From contig JAJFZO010000168.1 of the NCBI GenBank assembly GCA_021397835.1, positions 1,178,001 through 1,242,000 of the forward strand: DNA of 64,000 bases. The letters are read 5' to 3'. Position numbers and translations under genes: made by a program. Positions 39,701 to 51,700 of the stretch are shown here, piece by piece. This DNA comes from Moringa oleifera (taxonomy: Eukaryota > Streptophyta > Magnoliopsida > Brassicales > Moringaceae). The notes beneath the pieces were generated by a model, which made no database searches, was not told the DNA's origin, and saw only the letters and a list, made by a program, of their open reading frames with translations. Numbering within the stretch: position 1 is the stretch's first letter; each line of letters starts with the position of its first letter.

Positions 39701-42700
39701 TACTTTCTTGATGAGAATTAATTGCTTGTGGGGCTTGCTAATGATTTTATCTTTTTTTTTTTTTGAACTTTACACGTTATGTATACACGTTGAGTGATAT
39801 TGTGAAAGCCATAGTGAAAACTTTCCATACTATTTCACCCTTTCATCATTTCTTCTTTTTATTTGTGCACTATCATGATGTTTTTTGTTTCATAAATTTT
39901 TAATGTATTCTAAATTGAGGATTTACGTTCCTGCTGTTTAATGACATTTCGTTTGACATAAATCTTCAAGACCAAGTTGATCGTAGGCTAGAAGAAATTG
40001 TAGTTAGTAAATTCTTTTCACTGTATATCTGTTTCTATAACTCCTTATTTTTTCTCAAGTTATTGCTTGTCTAACAAGCTTCTCCTTTAAATATAGGAAA
40101 AATTGAAAGAGAAAAAACCTACATTGACTGAATCACTTACACAAACTCTTCAAGCAATGCATAAGGCTGGGTGCTTAAATCTTGCTGACATTGTTGAAGG
40201 CAAGTTTCATGCTCTTCTTTTAGCAAGTGTTAGAAACATTGTTAAAGCATACTTGATACTGGAGTGTCAATGCTTTGTTGGGTATTTTGTATTTGTTATG
40301 ATGAGTTCTCTTTATTGCAGATATTAGGACAGCAGTGAAAAATAAAGTTCCACTTGTGCGCTCATTAACTTTGAACTGGGTCACATTTTGCATTGAAACG
40401 AGCAACAAGGCTGTTATTCTGAAGGTGCACAAGGATTATGTTCCTATTTGTATGGAGGTGAGTGCCTAAAATATGAATTCCTTTTAACTTCGAAGTTTTG
40501 TTCCTTTCTGCTGACTTTGGTGTAAGTTTTTGAACAAAAGCTCTCTTCAAGCTCCCTTGAAGGTTTACAGCAAGTGCATGGCTCATCTACCATGTTTATA
40601 AGTAGTCAACCTCGCCTGAAAATAGAAAAGGAAAATGTTGAGAAGGATCGCTGTGTTAGTAGACCTGACTTTTGGTCAATCTAATAATGTTTTGATAGCC
40701 AAAGGAATATATTTATGAGAGCTCCACGAGGGATACTGGCAAGGACATAGCAGAATAGTGTTCAAGCTAAGAAGTCTGTAAATTCAATTAACTCTTACAT
40801 TAAAAAACTTAGCAAGGCTTCCTTGTGTCTAATTATCTCTATGGGCTATGCAAATTGGGGATCTCATTCTTTTCTAAACCAACTGTTGTGCCAAAAAGGA
40901 ACGGGTTACACCATGCTACACTTGAGACCTCAAAACACTGCTAAAGCAACCCAACTCTTCCAAACCTACTTGCAGAACTGCCACAAACATATCTACCTTT
41001 TAAAGAACCAACAATTTTGTTTCACTCCAAACTAGCTACCGGCACCTCCTCTACAAATTTCTTTCTCCAATATAAACCTATAACAATTTGGCAAGAAATG
41101 TTCATTGAAGAGCTAGTAATTCTATCCCTAGGCCATCCTTCTCCTGAATTGCTTAAGAAGTCCCCATTTGACCTACTGGTACTTGTACTTATCAGCCGTG
41201 TTGCCCATGAAGGAATATCCTTTAAATTCTTCCAATCTAGTTGATGTCTTAGTAGAGAATGAGAATATGGTTATTTTGAGAAGAGTCAGTCCACCTAACT
41301 CAGAGATAATTTGTTCTTTCTGTTTGGCTGACCCCACAAGCTAGTCTCTTCATCTAAGAAGAGGAACAAGCAAAGTTCTGTTCTAAAGAGAATTGTTGAG
41401 AAATGCAGGTTGATAGAACCTCTCAGTGAGATAGTCCTTCTAACTCCCAGCAAAATGAAATTTATTCCTAAATCATGGTTCCTTACTTTGACTGCATGTA
41501 CAAGTATCTAACTTTCATACTTTAGATGGTTTTTTAGACCTATTGTTCCAATCCCAATTAGGGGTTCAAAGTTGGTTTCAATTTTTAGTAATATTATGCA
41601 TGAAGCAGATGCATTATCACCCCCTAAAAGTAGGTCTAGATATGTCATTGGAAGAGGGGACATCCCAGTATGCTCTCTAACATGCCTCCATTCATTTTGA
41701 CCCCTAAGGGATTAATGAAAATAACTTTGAGCTCGAGCGCCTTTTTTTTTTCTTTTTGTTTTTTTAGCAGAAATAAGTAATTACTAATATATATTTATGT
41801 TAAGTACCACTAGCGCCAAGGGGGTGCCTCCCATATATATAGATATAGCTGCCTTAACATGAATCAATATGCATTTTATGAGTCCTCTTCCACACCACTG
41901 AAGATTGTGTCATTGGAAATAGATGATGAGAAACATCTACTCCCTCTCATTTTTACCATCATCCCTACAGCTATCCAAGCCCACTGCTTTGTTTACAGTT
42001 ATATTAAGAACTTTCTTTACCAAGAGAAAGCAAAAGGACAAGAGGTTTTCTTGCATTAGCCTTTGATAGTTTGAAAAAATTTGACAAAACACCATTGACC
42101 AGCAAGGAGAAAGAATTGGAGGGTATTTACTTTTTAATCCTCCACTTTTGGCAACCTAACCTCTTTGTTGGCATGAACCTCGTCTGCTTGGTGCATTCAT
42201 TCTGGGTTGGCTTTCTATTTCGGCACCTAGAAACAGTGTATTTGCTTCAAATCTTTTTGGAGAATAACCATTCTAGTTGTGCCATCATTAATATCAGTCA
42301 GTGCCAACAGTCAGCCTCTAGGATCAGTTTTCAGGTGCAGGAATGAAAATCTCTTATTGTCCATGATTTTTCTGATCCATGGAAACTATCCTCTTTGCCA
42401 AAACTTGCTACAAGGAATCACAAAATCTATGGGCTTCATTTGTAGATAAATTAATTGAACTTCTTTAGTTTTGCCAGTTTTGGTTACTCAGGTAATGTCT
42501 GCTGCCTTTTCCTTCCACCTCTAAGTGAAACATTTTGTGCTGTAAGAATCTCCTCTGGCTATAACAGGCCATCTGCTCCTTGTTTCAAACCTCTTCTATC
42601 AAGTTCATTTCACAATGCATAAGTGATATATGATTTTTAGCTGTACATGTATCTGTTGGTAATTTTATACTCCATTCCTTCCCTTTTCTTGTTCTTGTTC

Positions 42701-45700
42701 AAATTCATGTATCTTAAGACAACATATTCTAGCATGTTTAGGTTTGCATCAGAAAATATTCATTACAAAAACACCCTGGTTGGAAACTTGTGGGTTACTG
42801 GTTTGTGTAAAATGTTCAGCTGGTATTAAGAAAAAGGTTTGAGGTTAGTTTTTGGAATTTAAAATGTTATATTTGACTTAGTTATGTTGACAAACTAATT
42901 AGAATCATGGGAAACATCAGAGGCTAAGTAAATGAAATGAAGGTAAATGTATTGTTTAACTTTTCGTTTAGTTTCTGACAATAATTTGGGTATTGCAGTG
43001 CCTCAATGATGGGACCCCTGAAGTCAGGGATGCAGCCTTTTCTGCTTTGGCAGCCATAGCTAAGGTAGTACGGTTGACTAATCATATGGCGTTATTTTCT
43101 TTGAATTCACTTTCCCTCAGAATAAATGATTTAATTATGTGGACTTACGCATGTGTTTTTTTTTTTTTTTCTCTGTTTGTGTGTATGTATTGCCAAGGAC
43201 TTTATAGTTAGCCTTTTCTGATGCATGGTCTTCTCTATATTGTTCTTTCGCAGTCAGTTGGCATGAGGCCTTTGGAGAGGTCACTGGAGAAACTTGATGA
43301 TGTTAGAAAAAAGAAGCTTTCGGAGATGATTTCAGGCCCAGGAGTTGGTGCATCAACTGGTACAAGCTCAGGTTTGTGGAGTCTTCTGTGCCAGCTAGGG
43401 ATTATTGCACCTACTTCATTATGAACTATTTGATGTATATAAGTTTCTGATATATCTGTTTCTTATATTCTATCATGATATGCCAGCTACAATCCAATCT
43501 GTGGGTGGGAGCGTATCTTCTACTGAGGTACTTTTTTTTTTTTTCAAAAGAAATTTTTTTTCCCTTTTATTCAGCATGTAAATCAAATGGGTAGATAGGG
43601 CTTTATGTCTTTATGTGATGCTTTGCTTTCCTTTGACATCTATTATGATCCACAAAACGTGCATGCATTTTCCATGATCTAATTTCTAGCACATGCAGGC
43701 CATTCCCCTTTTTCGTGTTCTTCCAATAATTTTCTTCTGGTAGCATATTTCTTCTCTAATTTATGCAAATGCTAATGTTATAATACTGATTGTGCTAATT
43801 TTTTGTCCAAATGCTCTGGAAAAAGGCTCACAGAATTACTTTTGGTGGTGAACTGCTATATTTTGTATAATTTCCAATGGTAGATACTGAGAATGCTGAC
43901 TTTATATAATGAACCAAAAATTTTCGACAACTAATTAAGAGTGGCATGAGCTTTAAATGTAATGGCATCTAGAGACTTATTGCCTCCATTTAGAAAGTAA
44001 AAATTAAAAACTTAGAAATAGATGACAACATGCCATGGAATTCATTAACATATATTATCTGTTGATAGTGTTTTAATTATTTTAAATTACATATAATGCA
44101 TGTTGTCCAATTTTAAGTTTGCTTTTTTTTTTTCTTTTCTTTCTTTTGTTTGGGTTTCTGGTTTATGTGCCCTTTAGGTTTCTTCAGCTGTAATTAGATC
44201 ATAAACTTATGTTACTATTGTTTATTAAATCTGTTTAGACTTCAGAAGCTTCTTTCGTTCGGAGGTCGGCAGCAAGCATGCTAAGTGGAAAGAGACCTGC
44301 TCCTGCAGCTGTGAGTTGATTGTTTATTTTTCTATCCTGCCTCTGTTTTGCGTGGGTGCTGGAACAGAGGGGAATGGGCATGGGTTTCTTCTTTTATTGT
44401 TGGACATGGTTTTCTATATAATAACATTAGTTATACACAATACTTAGTCCAGCAGACACTAAAATTTTCTGTTAAATATATTTTCTCTTCCGTTATGCAG
44501 TGGTTGGGGAGGGGGGTTGCAAATCCTCAAGAAAGTTTTTAATTTATCTTAAACATGTAATCACACTATTTTCTGATATTGTCTGATCAAGACTTTCCTT
44601 TTTCTACTAGCCTGCTAATAAAAAGGGTGGATCAATGAAATTGGGTGGAAGTAAGAAAGGTGATGGTGCTGGACGGCAAGAGACGTCAAAATCAGTTGAA
44701 TCATCTGAAGATGTTGAGGTGAAACTGTGACATGAGATAGTGACAAAATATAAAAGTTAATGATTGTCGTTTGCTAAGCCTCAAATGTTGCTCCTTTCTT
44801 TCATTTTTTTCAGCCTTCTGAAATGAGTCTTGAAGAGATTGAAAGCAGATTAGGCTCTCTTGTTCAGGCAGATACTGTTTCTCAGTTGAAGAGCTCTGTA
44901 TGGAAAGAACGGCTTGAAGGTTGGTGGCTACTGTTTCGTTGCTCTATCTTTTTAGTACCACCTCCTTCATCATCATTATCATCAGTATTTCTATCTTTTG
45001 AACTATCAATTTTAATTAGATTCATAGGTTGGTTTGTTACCATAGTAGGTTTTATTATTGTGTGGGTTCTTCTGAGGCTCTTCCTATTATGTTCAAACTC
45101 AGAAGGCTATTGGTTAAGTTATCTCCGTCAAGCTCACACACGGTTATTTTTTATGATGGGTGTTATAATCTTCAGTTTGTTGTCTTGACTATTCAGAATA
45201 AATTTGTAGGTCCTGTTGTGTTGTTTTGGAGATTGCCTAAGATACTGTGATTAAGAATTTTATGTAATAGTCTGGACCATTTGGGTACATAATAACAGTT
45301 TGAAAGCTTGGCATACATAATGAAATAGTTTTGAAAAATATGAATCTGTGGGCTGTAACTAATTATTTGGTGTGCAATGTTTAGATGACATCTTTCAAAT
45401 GCAGCCACAGTTGTCAACACTGTACTATGCAGCCATGCCTACTCTGTACATTTCATAGAACATTTGGGTACAAACGGGCATTGGTTTTGTCCTGTACTTC
45501 ACTTAGGTGGCACTCCAGGAATCTTCTGTATATGTATATATGCATGTATTTATATGTATATGTATAAAAATATCTGTATATATATATATGTGTGTGTGTG
45601 TATATATATATATAATGATAGAAGCTTTCTTGAACTTCGAAACACTTTTTTTTTTTTTGTGTTGCTTGGATCCTAAAATGCTTTGTGCTTCCTAAGAGTT

Positions 45701-48700
45701 TCCTCTATTTTTGAAAGTTTTGGTTCGGAAATTTCTATGTATCTCTCTAAATTTAAGGCACATAGGATGCATGCAGCTATCAATTGACTGCATAGTGGGA
45801 AATATAACAACATATTATGTTGATTAGGATTGTGTATGTTTTAGGGTGGATACAAGTGGGTCTTGTTTGATATTTGTAAAAGTCTGGGATCCTTTGGCTG
45901 GTACTGGTTTTTCTTTAATATGAGTTTTCACTTCATTGAAATTTTCTGGTTATCCTGGCTTTTGTCTATATAAGTTGCTTAAGGAATTCACTTTTGATGC
46001 ATAAATGATGGCTTTTCTCTGGTCAAGGTTCATGTGCTTGTGTATTTATGTAATGTTATATGTATATAATATATGTATTTACACATTCACACATATATTA
46101 CACATATTTGTCACTTTATCTTTCTATGTGTGTACATATACACAGAAACATGCATGTGTACCCATGTTCACATAGATACCTACCTGTGTGTGGGCATGTG
46201 TTCAGGTGTGGAGATCATCACATATGGATTGTAAAGTTAGGCTAAGTTTTAATTACTACCTTGTGGTTTAGCGCCATCTTAGCACAACTTCCGAAATAAT
46301 TATTTGTATTACATGATATTTCCTTGATACATGCATATGTACACATGTTCACATAGATACCTACATGTGTGCGGGCATTGCGGGCATGTGTTCAGGTTTG
46401 GAGATCATCACATAAGTTTTAATTACTTACCTTGTGGTTTAGCGCCATCGTGCACAACTTCTGAAGTAAATATTTGTATCGCATGATATTTCCTTCTGTG
46501 AAGTTATCAACAAGTTTTGCATGTGGTACATATGTCGTTCATGATTTTATGAGTTACTTTGGGTGGAATGGATTTGACTGAGGATGTACACCCTTACATT
46601 CATATAGATGAAAAATTATGTAACTCTTATTGGTCTTCTGATATTTAGGTTCAGATTTTGGTTTCATTTTCTTGTAGTGCCTTCAGTTTTACACTTAAAT
46701 GGTGGAGTTGTGGTTATGACAGAGTGGCAGAAAAGGAGTGTGCATTGACATTCTAAGTTGTATATATCTATTTATGTCTATGTGCCTTTGTCATGTGAAT
46801 AATTTCCAAAAGGAATAAAGAAGGAATAAAATTTAATTTGTTCCGCTGATTTCATATTTTCTACTGAATAATTTTGATGAGTGTTTATGTATTTTAAGTC
46901 AACATCCACTTTTTAGCTATGGGGTTTTCTTTTGTTAAGATTTGTGAGAAAACTTGTTCTGATGGAATTTTTCACAATTTAATGCCTGAAAAGTTACAGT
47001 AGCTTGTCACAGTTCTTGGCTTGGATTAGCTGGTTCATGAGTGATCCATTTAAGATGTTGAAGCAACTTCTGGTTTTGTTTGCTTCGTCCTTTTATTATA
47101 ATCTGTAGTTTTATGTGATTGAATTGAGCAAAACAGGTAGGTAGCATCTTAAATTTATTGTTGATCAAATTGTATAAGGTGCATTTCAGGAATTGACTTT
47201 TTCATAAATTTTGTTAGTTATGGTTACTGAAGGTTTTGATGTTGTTGCAGCAATTGTTTCATTGAAACAACAAATTGAAGGCATTCAGGAGCTTGATCAA
47301 TCAGTTGAAATATTGACTCGTTTACTTTGTGCTGTCCCTGGCTGGAGTGAGAAAAATGTTCAGGTATTTTAAGATTTTCTTTGTCAATTGTCAGATTTTC
47401 CTTCTTCTTTTCTAGTCTTTTTTCTGCCTTTTGAAAGGAAAAAGTATTGATGTATACACTTGCAACAAATGCAGGTGCAGCAACAGGTTATTGAAGTTAT
47501 CACCTACCTAGCTTCAAGTTCATCAAAATTTCCGAAGAAATGTGTTGTACTTTGCCTTCTGGGTTGGTATTAGGTTACATAGACTTGTTCTTCCATTAAT
47601 CAATGATCAGTTTTCATCTGATGTCAGTTGGCTTCCTACTAAAAGTGGATTCATGAAGGTGCTTATTTTGCTTGAATTGATGCTTGTCCAGGTGTTAACT
47701 TCAGCCTTGGCCTTTCCTTTGAACTTGTGTTTGACAGGTATAAGTGAAAGGGTAGCAGATATCAAGACCCGTTCTCATGCTATGAAGTGCCTTACAACTT
47801 TCTCTGAAGCAGTTGGTCCAGGATTTATTTTTGAAAGAGTAAGTACAGCTGCTACTTATTTTCTTTTTCTGGTTCCTTTCAATTGATCTTAAATGATGCC
47901 TAAGACCTTGTCTTTATAGCTTTACAAAATCATGAAAGAGCACAAGAACCCAAAGGTTCTTAGTGAAGGATTATTGTGGATGGTTTCGGCAGTAGAGGAC
48001 TTCGGTGTATCACATTTGAAACTGAAGGTGTTTTTAATTCTTTCATCTGAACTTGTCAACCTCTCAGAGTCCTGTTTTATTTGTTGACTGTCACAATTAA
48101 GTCGGATACAATCTGTTGTTTCACAGGATTTAATTGATTTCTGTAAAGATGTTGGACTACAATCAAGTGCAGCTGCCACAAGGAATGCTACAATAAAGCT
48201 TTTGGGTTCTTTGCACAAATTTGTTGGTCCAGGTGACAAGTCACTTCCTCAAAATGGATTGTCTCCTTGAGTTCATCAGTAGTGTTCTAATATTTTTATG
48301 CTTTTGTGCAGACATCAAAGGGTTTCTTGTAGATGTGAAACCTGCACTGCTTACTGCACTTGATGCTGAGTATGAGAAGAATCCATATGAGGTATATCTC
48401 ATTGATGATTATCGTGCATTTAGGTGATTCTTGTCCAGTAGATGCATAATGTCCTCGTTTGTTATCCTTCAGGGTGCTGCAGCTGTCCCAAAGAAGACAG
48501 TTAGGGCATCAATGTCTGCGGCTGTACCTTCTGGTGGAGGTGATGGCCTGCCACGGGAAGATGTTAGTGGAAAGATAACTCCTACTCTACTAAAGAGCTT
48601 GGAAAGTCCTGATTGGAAGGTATGCTTTTAGCATTAATAATATGAAAACATGCTTCTTGTGGATTTCTTTTGCATGTCACGCAGCAATCACTCATTGGAA

Positions 48701-51700
48701 TTATTTTGAATGTTTAACTGTTATTTGCACGTTTCAGGTTCGTTTGGAGTCAATTGAAGCTGTTAATAAAATCTTGGAAGAAGCTAATAAGCGTATACAA
48801 CCAACTGGAACTGGTATAAACTTATCATGTGTTTTTTCTTTGTACAGAATAGTTGACACTTCTGATATTGCAAACTTTTCTTATACATGTACACCTCTAT
48901 GTTTCACTTGCCTTTCCCTTGCAAATAGAGTGTTCATCATTAGTATTTTCCTTTACTGTTAGGCGAGTTATTTGGTGCTCTTAGAGGACGCCTGTGTGAT
49001 AGCAACAAAAATTTAGTTATGGCAACTCTGACAACTATCGGTGGTGTTGCCTCTGCAATGGGACCATCTGTTGAGAAGGCAAGCAAGGTTTGTGGTCAAA
49101 TCGCCTATGTTTTAAGAAATTCCATAGATGTTTATCCTACTTGACAAATTTGAACGTTAAGATTGGTTTCTTTCAGGGAATTCTTTCTGATGTTTTGAAA
49201 TGTCTTGGTGACAATAAGAAGCATATGAGAGAATGCACTTTGAATACTCTAGATTCTTGGCTTGCTGCTGTTCATCTTGATAAAATGGTATTCTGCTGTT
49301 GGACTTCATTCTGGACAATTCGCATGTCTGTGTTTGTTATCATGTCTAATTTGCAATGACTCGTTTTCCTGTAGATTCCTTACATTTCAGCAGCTTTGAC
49401 AGACACTAAACTCGGTGCAGAAGGGCGCAAAGACCTTTTTGACTGGTTATCTAGGCAACTCACTGGACTAAGCGATTTTTCTGATGCTATTCATCTGCTG
49501 AAACCAGCAAGTTCTGCGATGATGGTAATTTGTAGTTAACTTGACATTGTCTTTCCACTAAAACTTAGCTTGAAACGCTAAGTGTTTGTCAAGTATTCTT
49601 TTGATGATTGCTGCATAGGAATATCTTCTTTGAAAGAAATAAATTACCTGTATGCATTGGCTTCTTAGGATAAATTATCGGATGTTCGAAAGGCGGCAGA
49701 AGCTTGTGTTACTGAAATTCTGAGAGTTAGCGGACAAGAAACAGTACGTGCTTTAGGAATCTGGTGTTTTTGGTTTTTTAATACTCCATTTGAGATTAAG
49801 TTGACACATGAACTCTTTGTTTGTTTGTTTTTTTTTAATGTTTTTGTTTTATTGGGGTGTGTGTTATATCTGTTTGCATCACCTTTTCAGATTGAGAAGA
49901 ATCTTAGAGATATCCATGGGCCAGCTTTAGCTTTGATTCTTGAACGAGTGAAACCTTATGGGGTTATTCAGGGTATACCAAATTTAAATTTTTTTCTTCT
50001 TTTTTTTATTACCTACTTTTTTCTTTGCCATCTCTCTTCTTATTTGTATGTTAAGTTTCAATATTTTCTGTCAGAATCATTTGAATCTACAAAAGCTTAT
50101 GGGGGAGCAACATCCAAAAGCAGCTTGAAAGTTGTGAAACCTGCTTCTAATGGTGTCTCAAGGCATGTGAATAGAGCTGTATCTACGGTAAGTTTGACTT
50201 GCTTGAATTTACATCCGTTTCAAAAATTATCTGAATGTTGACTGTTTCTTTCATGGCTTTGAAAGAGAGGCATTCCAGTGAAGGGCTCAAGGTCAGAACC
50301 AGTCACATCTATCAATGATATAGCTGTCCAGTCCCAGGCTTTGTTTAATGTCAAGGATTCAAATAAGGTATGGTTTTGTTATGTATAAACAGTGAGGTTC
50401 ATGTGGAATTCTAAGCCTGCTAATGGATGAGATGTAATTTGGACTTTCTCATTTTCAGGAGGATAGAGAGAGGATGGTGGTTCGCAGGATTAAATTTGAA
50501 GAGCCACGGATAGAACAGATACAAGATCTTGAGGTTTGTTTTCATAAAGCATGTATGAAACATTTCTTGATTCCCATAGTCTCTTGTTGCTACTAATATG
50601 GACTGTGGTGTTGTTGCAGAATGATATGATGAAATATTTCAGGGAGGATTTGCACAGGCGATTGTTGAGTACAGATTTTAAGAAGCAAGTTGATGGGCTT
50701 GAAATGCTCCAGAAGGTGTTTTGCTATGACATTCTTGTTATGTGTTTTGGAGTTTAACCATATTCATTTGTTTAAACCTTCTTCCAAATGCAGGCACTTC
50801 CATCAGTGCGGAAGGAAATAATTGAAGTTTTGGATATACTTTTACGGTGGTTTGTTTTGCAGTTCTGTAAATCTAATACAACATGCCTGTTAAAGGTGTC
50901 GTTTCTTTTCTTTTTGATGACAAGTCCTTTTCTTTGTTTCCTGTAAATCTGTTACAAGGATGTTGCATTATGATAGATGACTTTCTGTTGGTCTATTGGA
51001 ATAAACAGGTGCTTGAATTTCTTCCGGAACTTTTTGACACATTAAAGGATGAGGCATATTCTTTGACTGAATCAGAGGCATCTATTTTTCTGCCTTGCTT
51101 TATAGATAAGGTTATTCCTATTCAGTGGTTTAAATTTTGAGTGTATCTGTCCACATACATGTTTTAATACATGGAGTGGGAGTTTACTTATTCTTGTTTG
51201 TTCCTTGTATGGCTGTGGTGTTATTGGCGTTCATTGCACAATATCACCTGTTTGTCTTTTTCTGTTTTTCTTTTTTTTTTCCCGGATGATTATTAACTCT
51301 CTGATAACCCTCCTATATTCTGAGAATTGTGCTGAAGTTCACATTTTTTGTGCTGCAGTTAGGGCATAACATCGAGAAAGTTAGAGAAAAAATGCGTGAA
51401 CTGATGAAACAAATAGTGTGCAGTTATTCTGCAGTAAGAACTTATCCTTATATTTTGGAGGGTTTGCGTTCGAAGAACAACCGCACTCGGATTGAGTGTG
51501 TTGATCTTATTGGTTTTCTGATTGAAAATCATGGAGCTGAGGTAAGGGAAGAGGATTTTATACCTGCTTTTTAACTTTCGGATTATTTCTCTCTGCTTAC
51601 ACTTGTTTCTTTCCCAGCAGATTACTGGACTATTTAAATCCTTGCAAATGGTTGCAAGCTTGACAGCTGAAAGAGATGGTGAAATCAGGAAAGCTGCTTT

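Larger units (their letters stand above)
39383..44919 (+). other. MOR1: MOR1 exons 10-18: rest of TOG2, basic linker, start of TOG3
   Basis: Exons: 39383-39502, 40097-40199, 40321-40457, 42999-43064, 43254-43371, 43487-43527, 44239-44310, 44611-44718, 44814-44919 (residues 333 to about 622). TOG2 ends about residue 510. Exons 14-17 encode a Ser/Gly/Lys-rich linker (PANKKGGSMKLGGSKKGDG), of the kind thought to contact the microtubule lattice. Exon 18 begins TOG3 with SVWKERLE. Exon 15 is only 41 nt. Confidence 0.93.

Noticed and set aside
47542..47886. A 114-codon frame running through intron 20 into exon 21
   Set aside because: It coincides with exon 21 only in its second half; the first half is intron, in a frame different from exon 20. 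The splice 47,562/47,738 restores the conserved reading.
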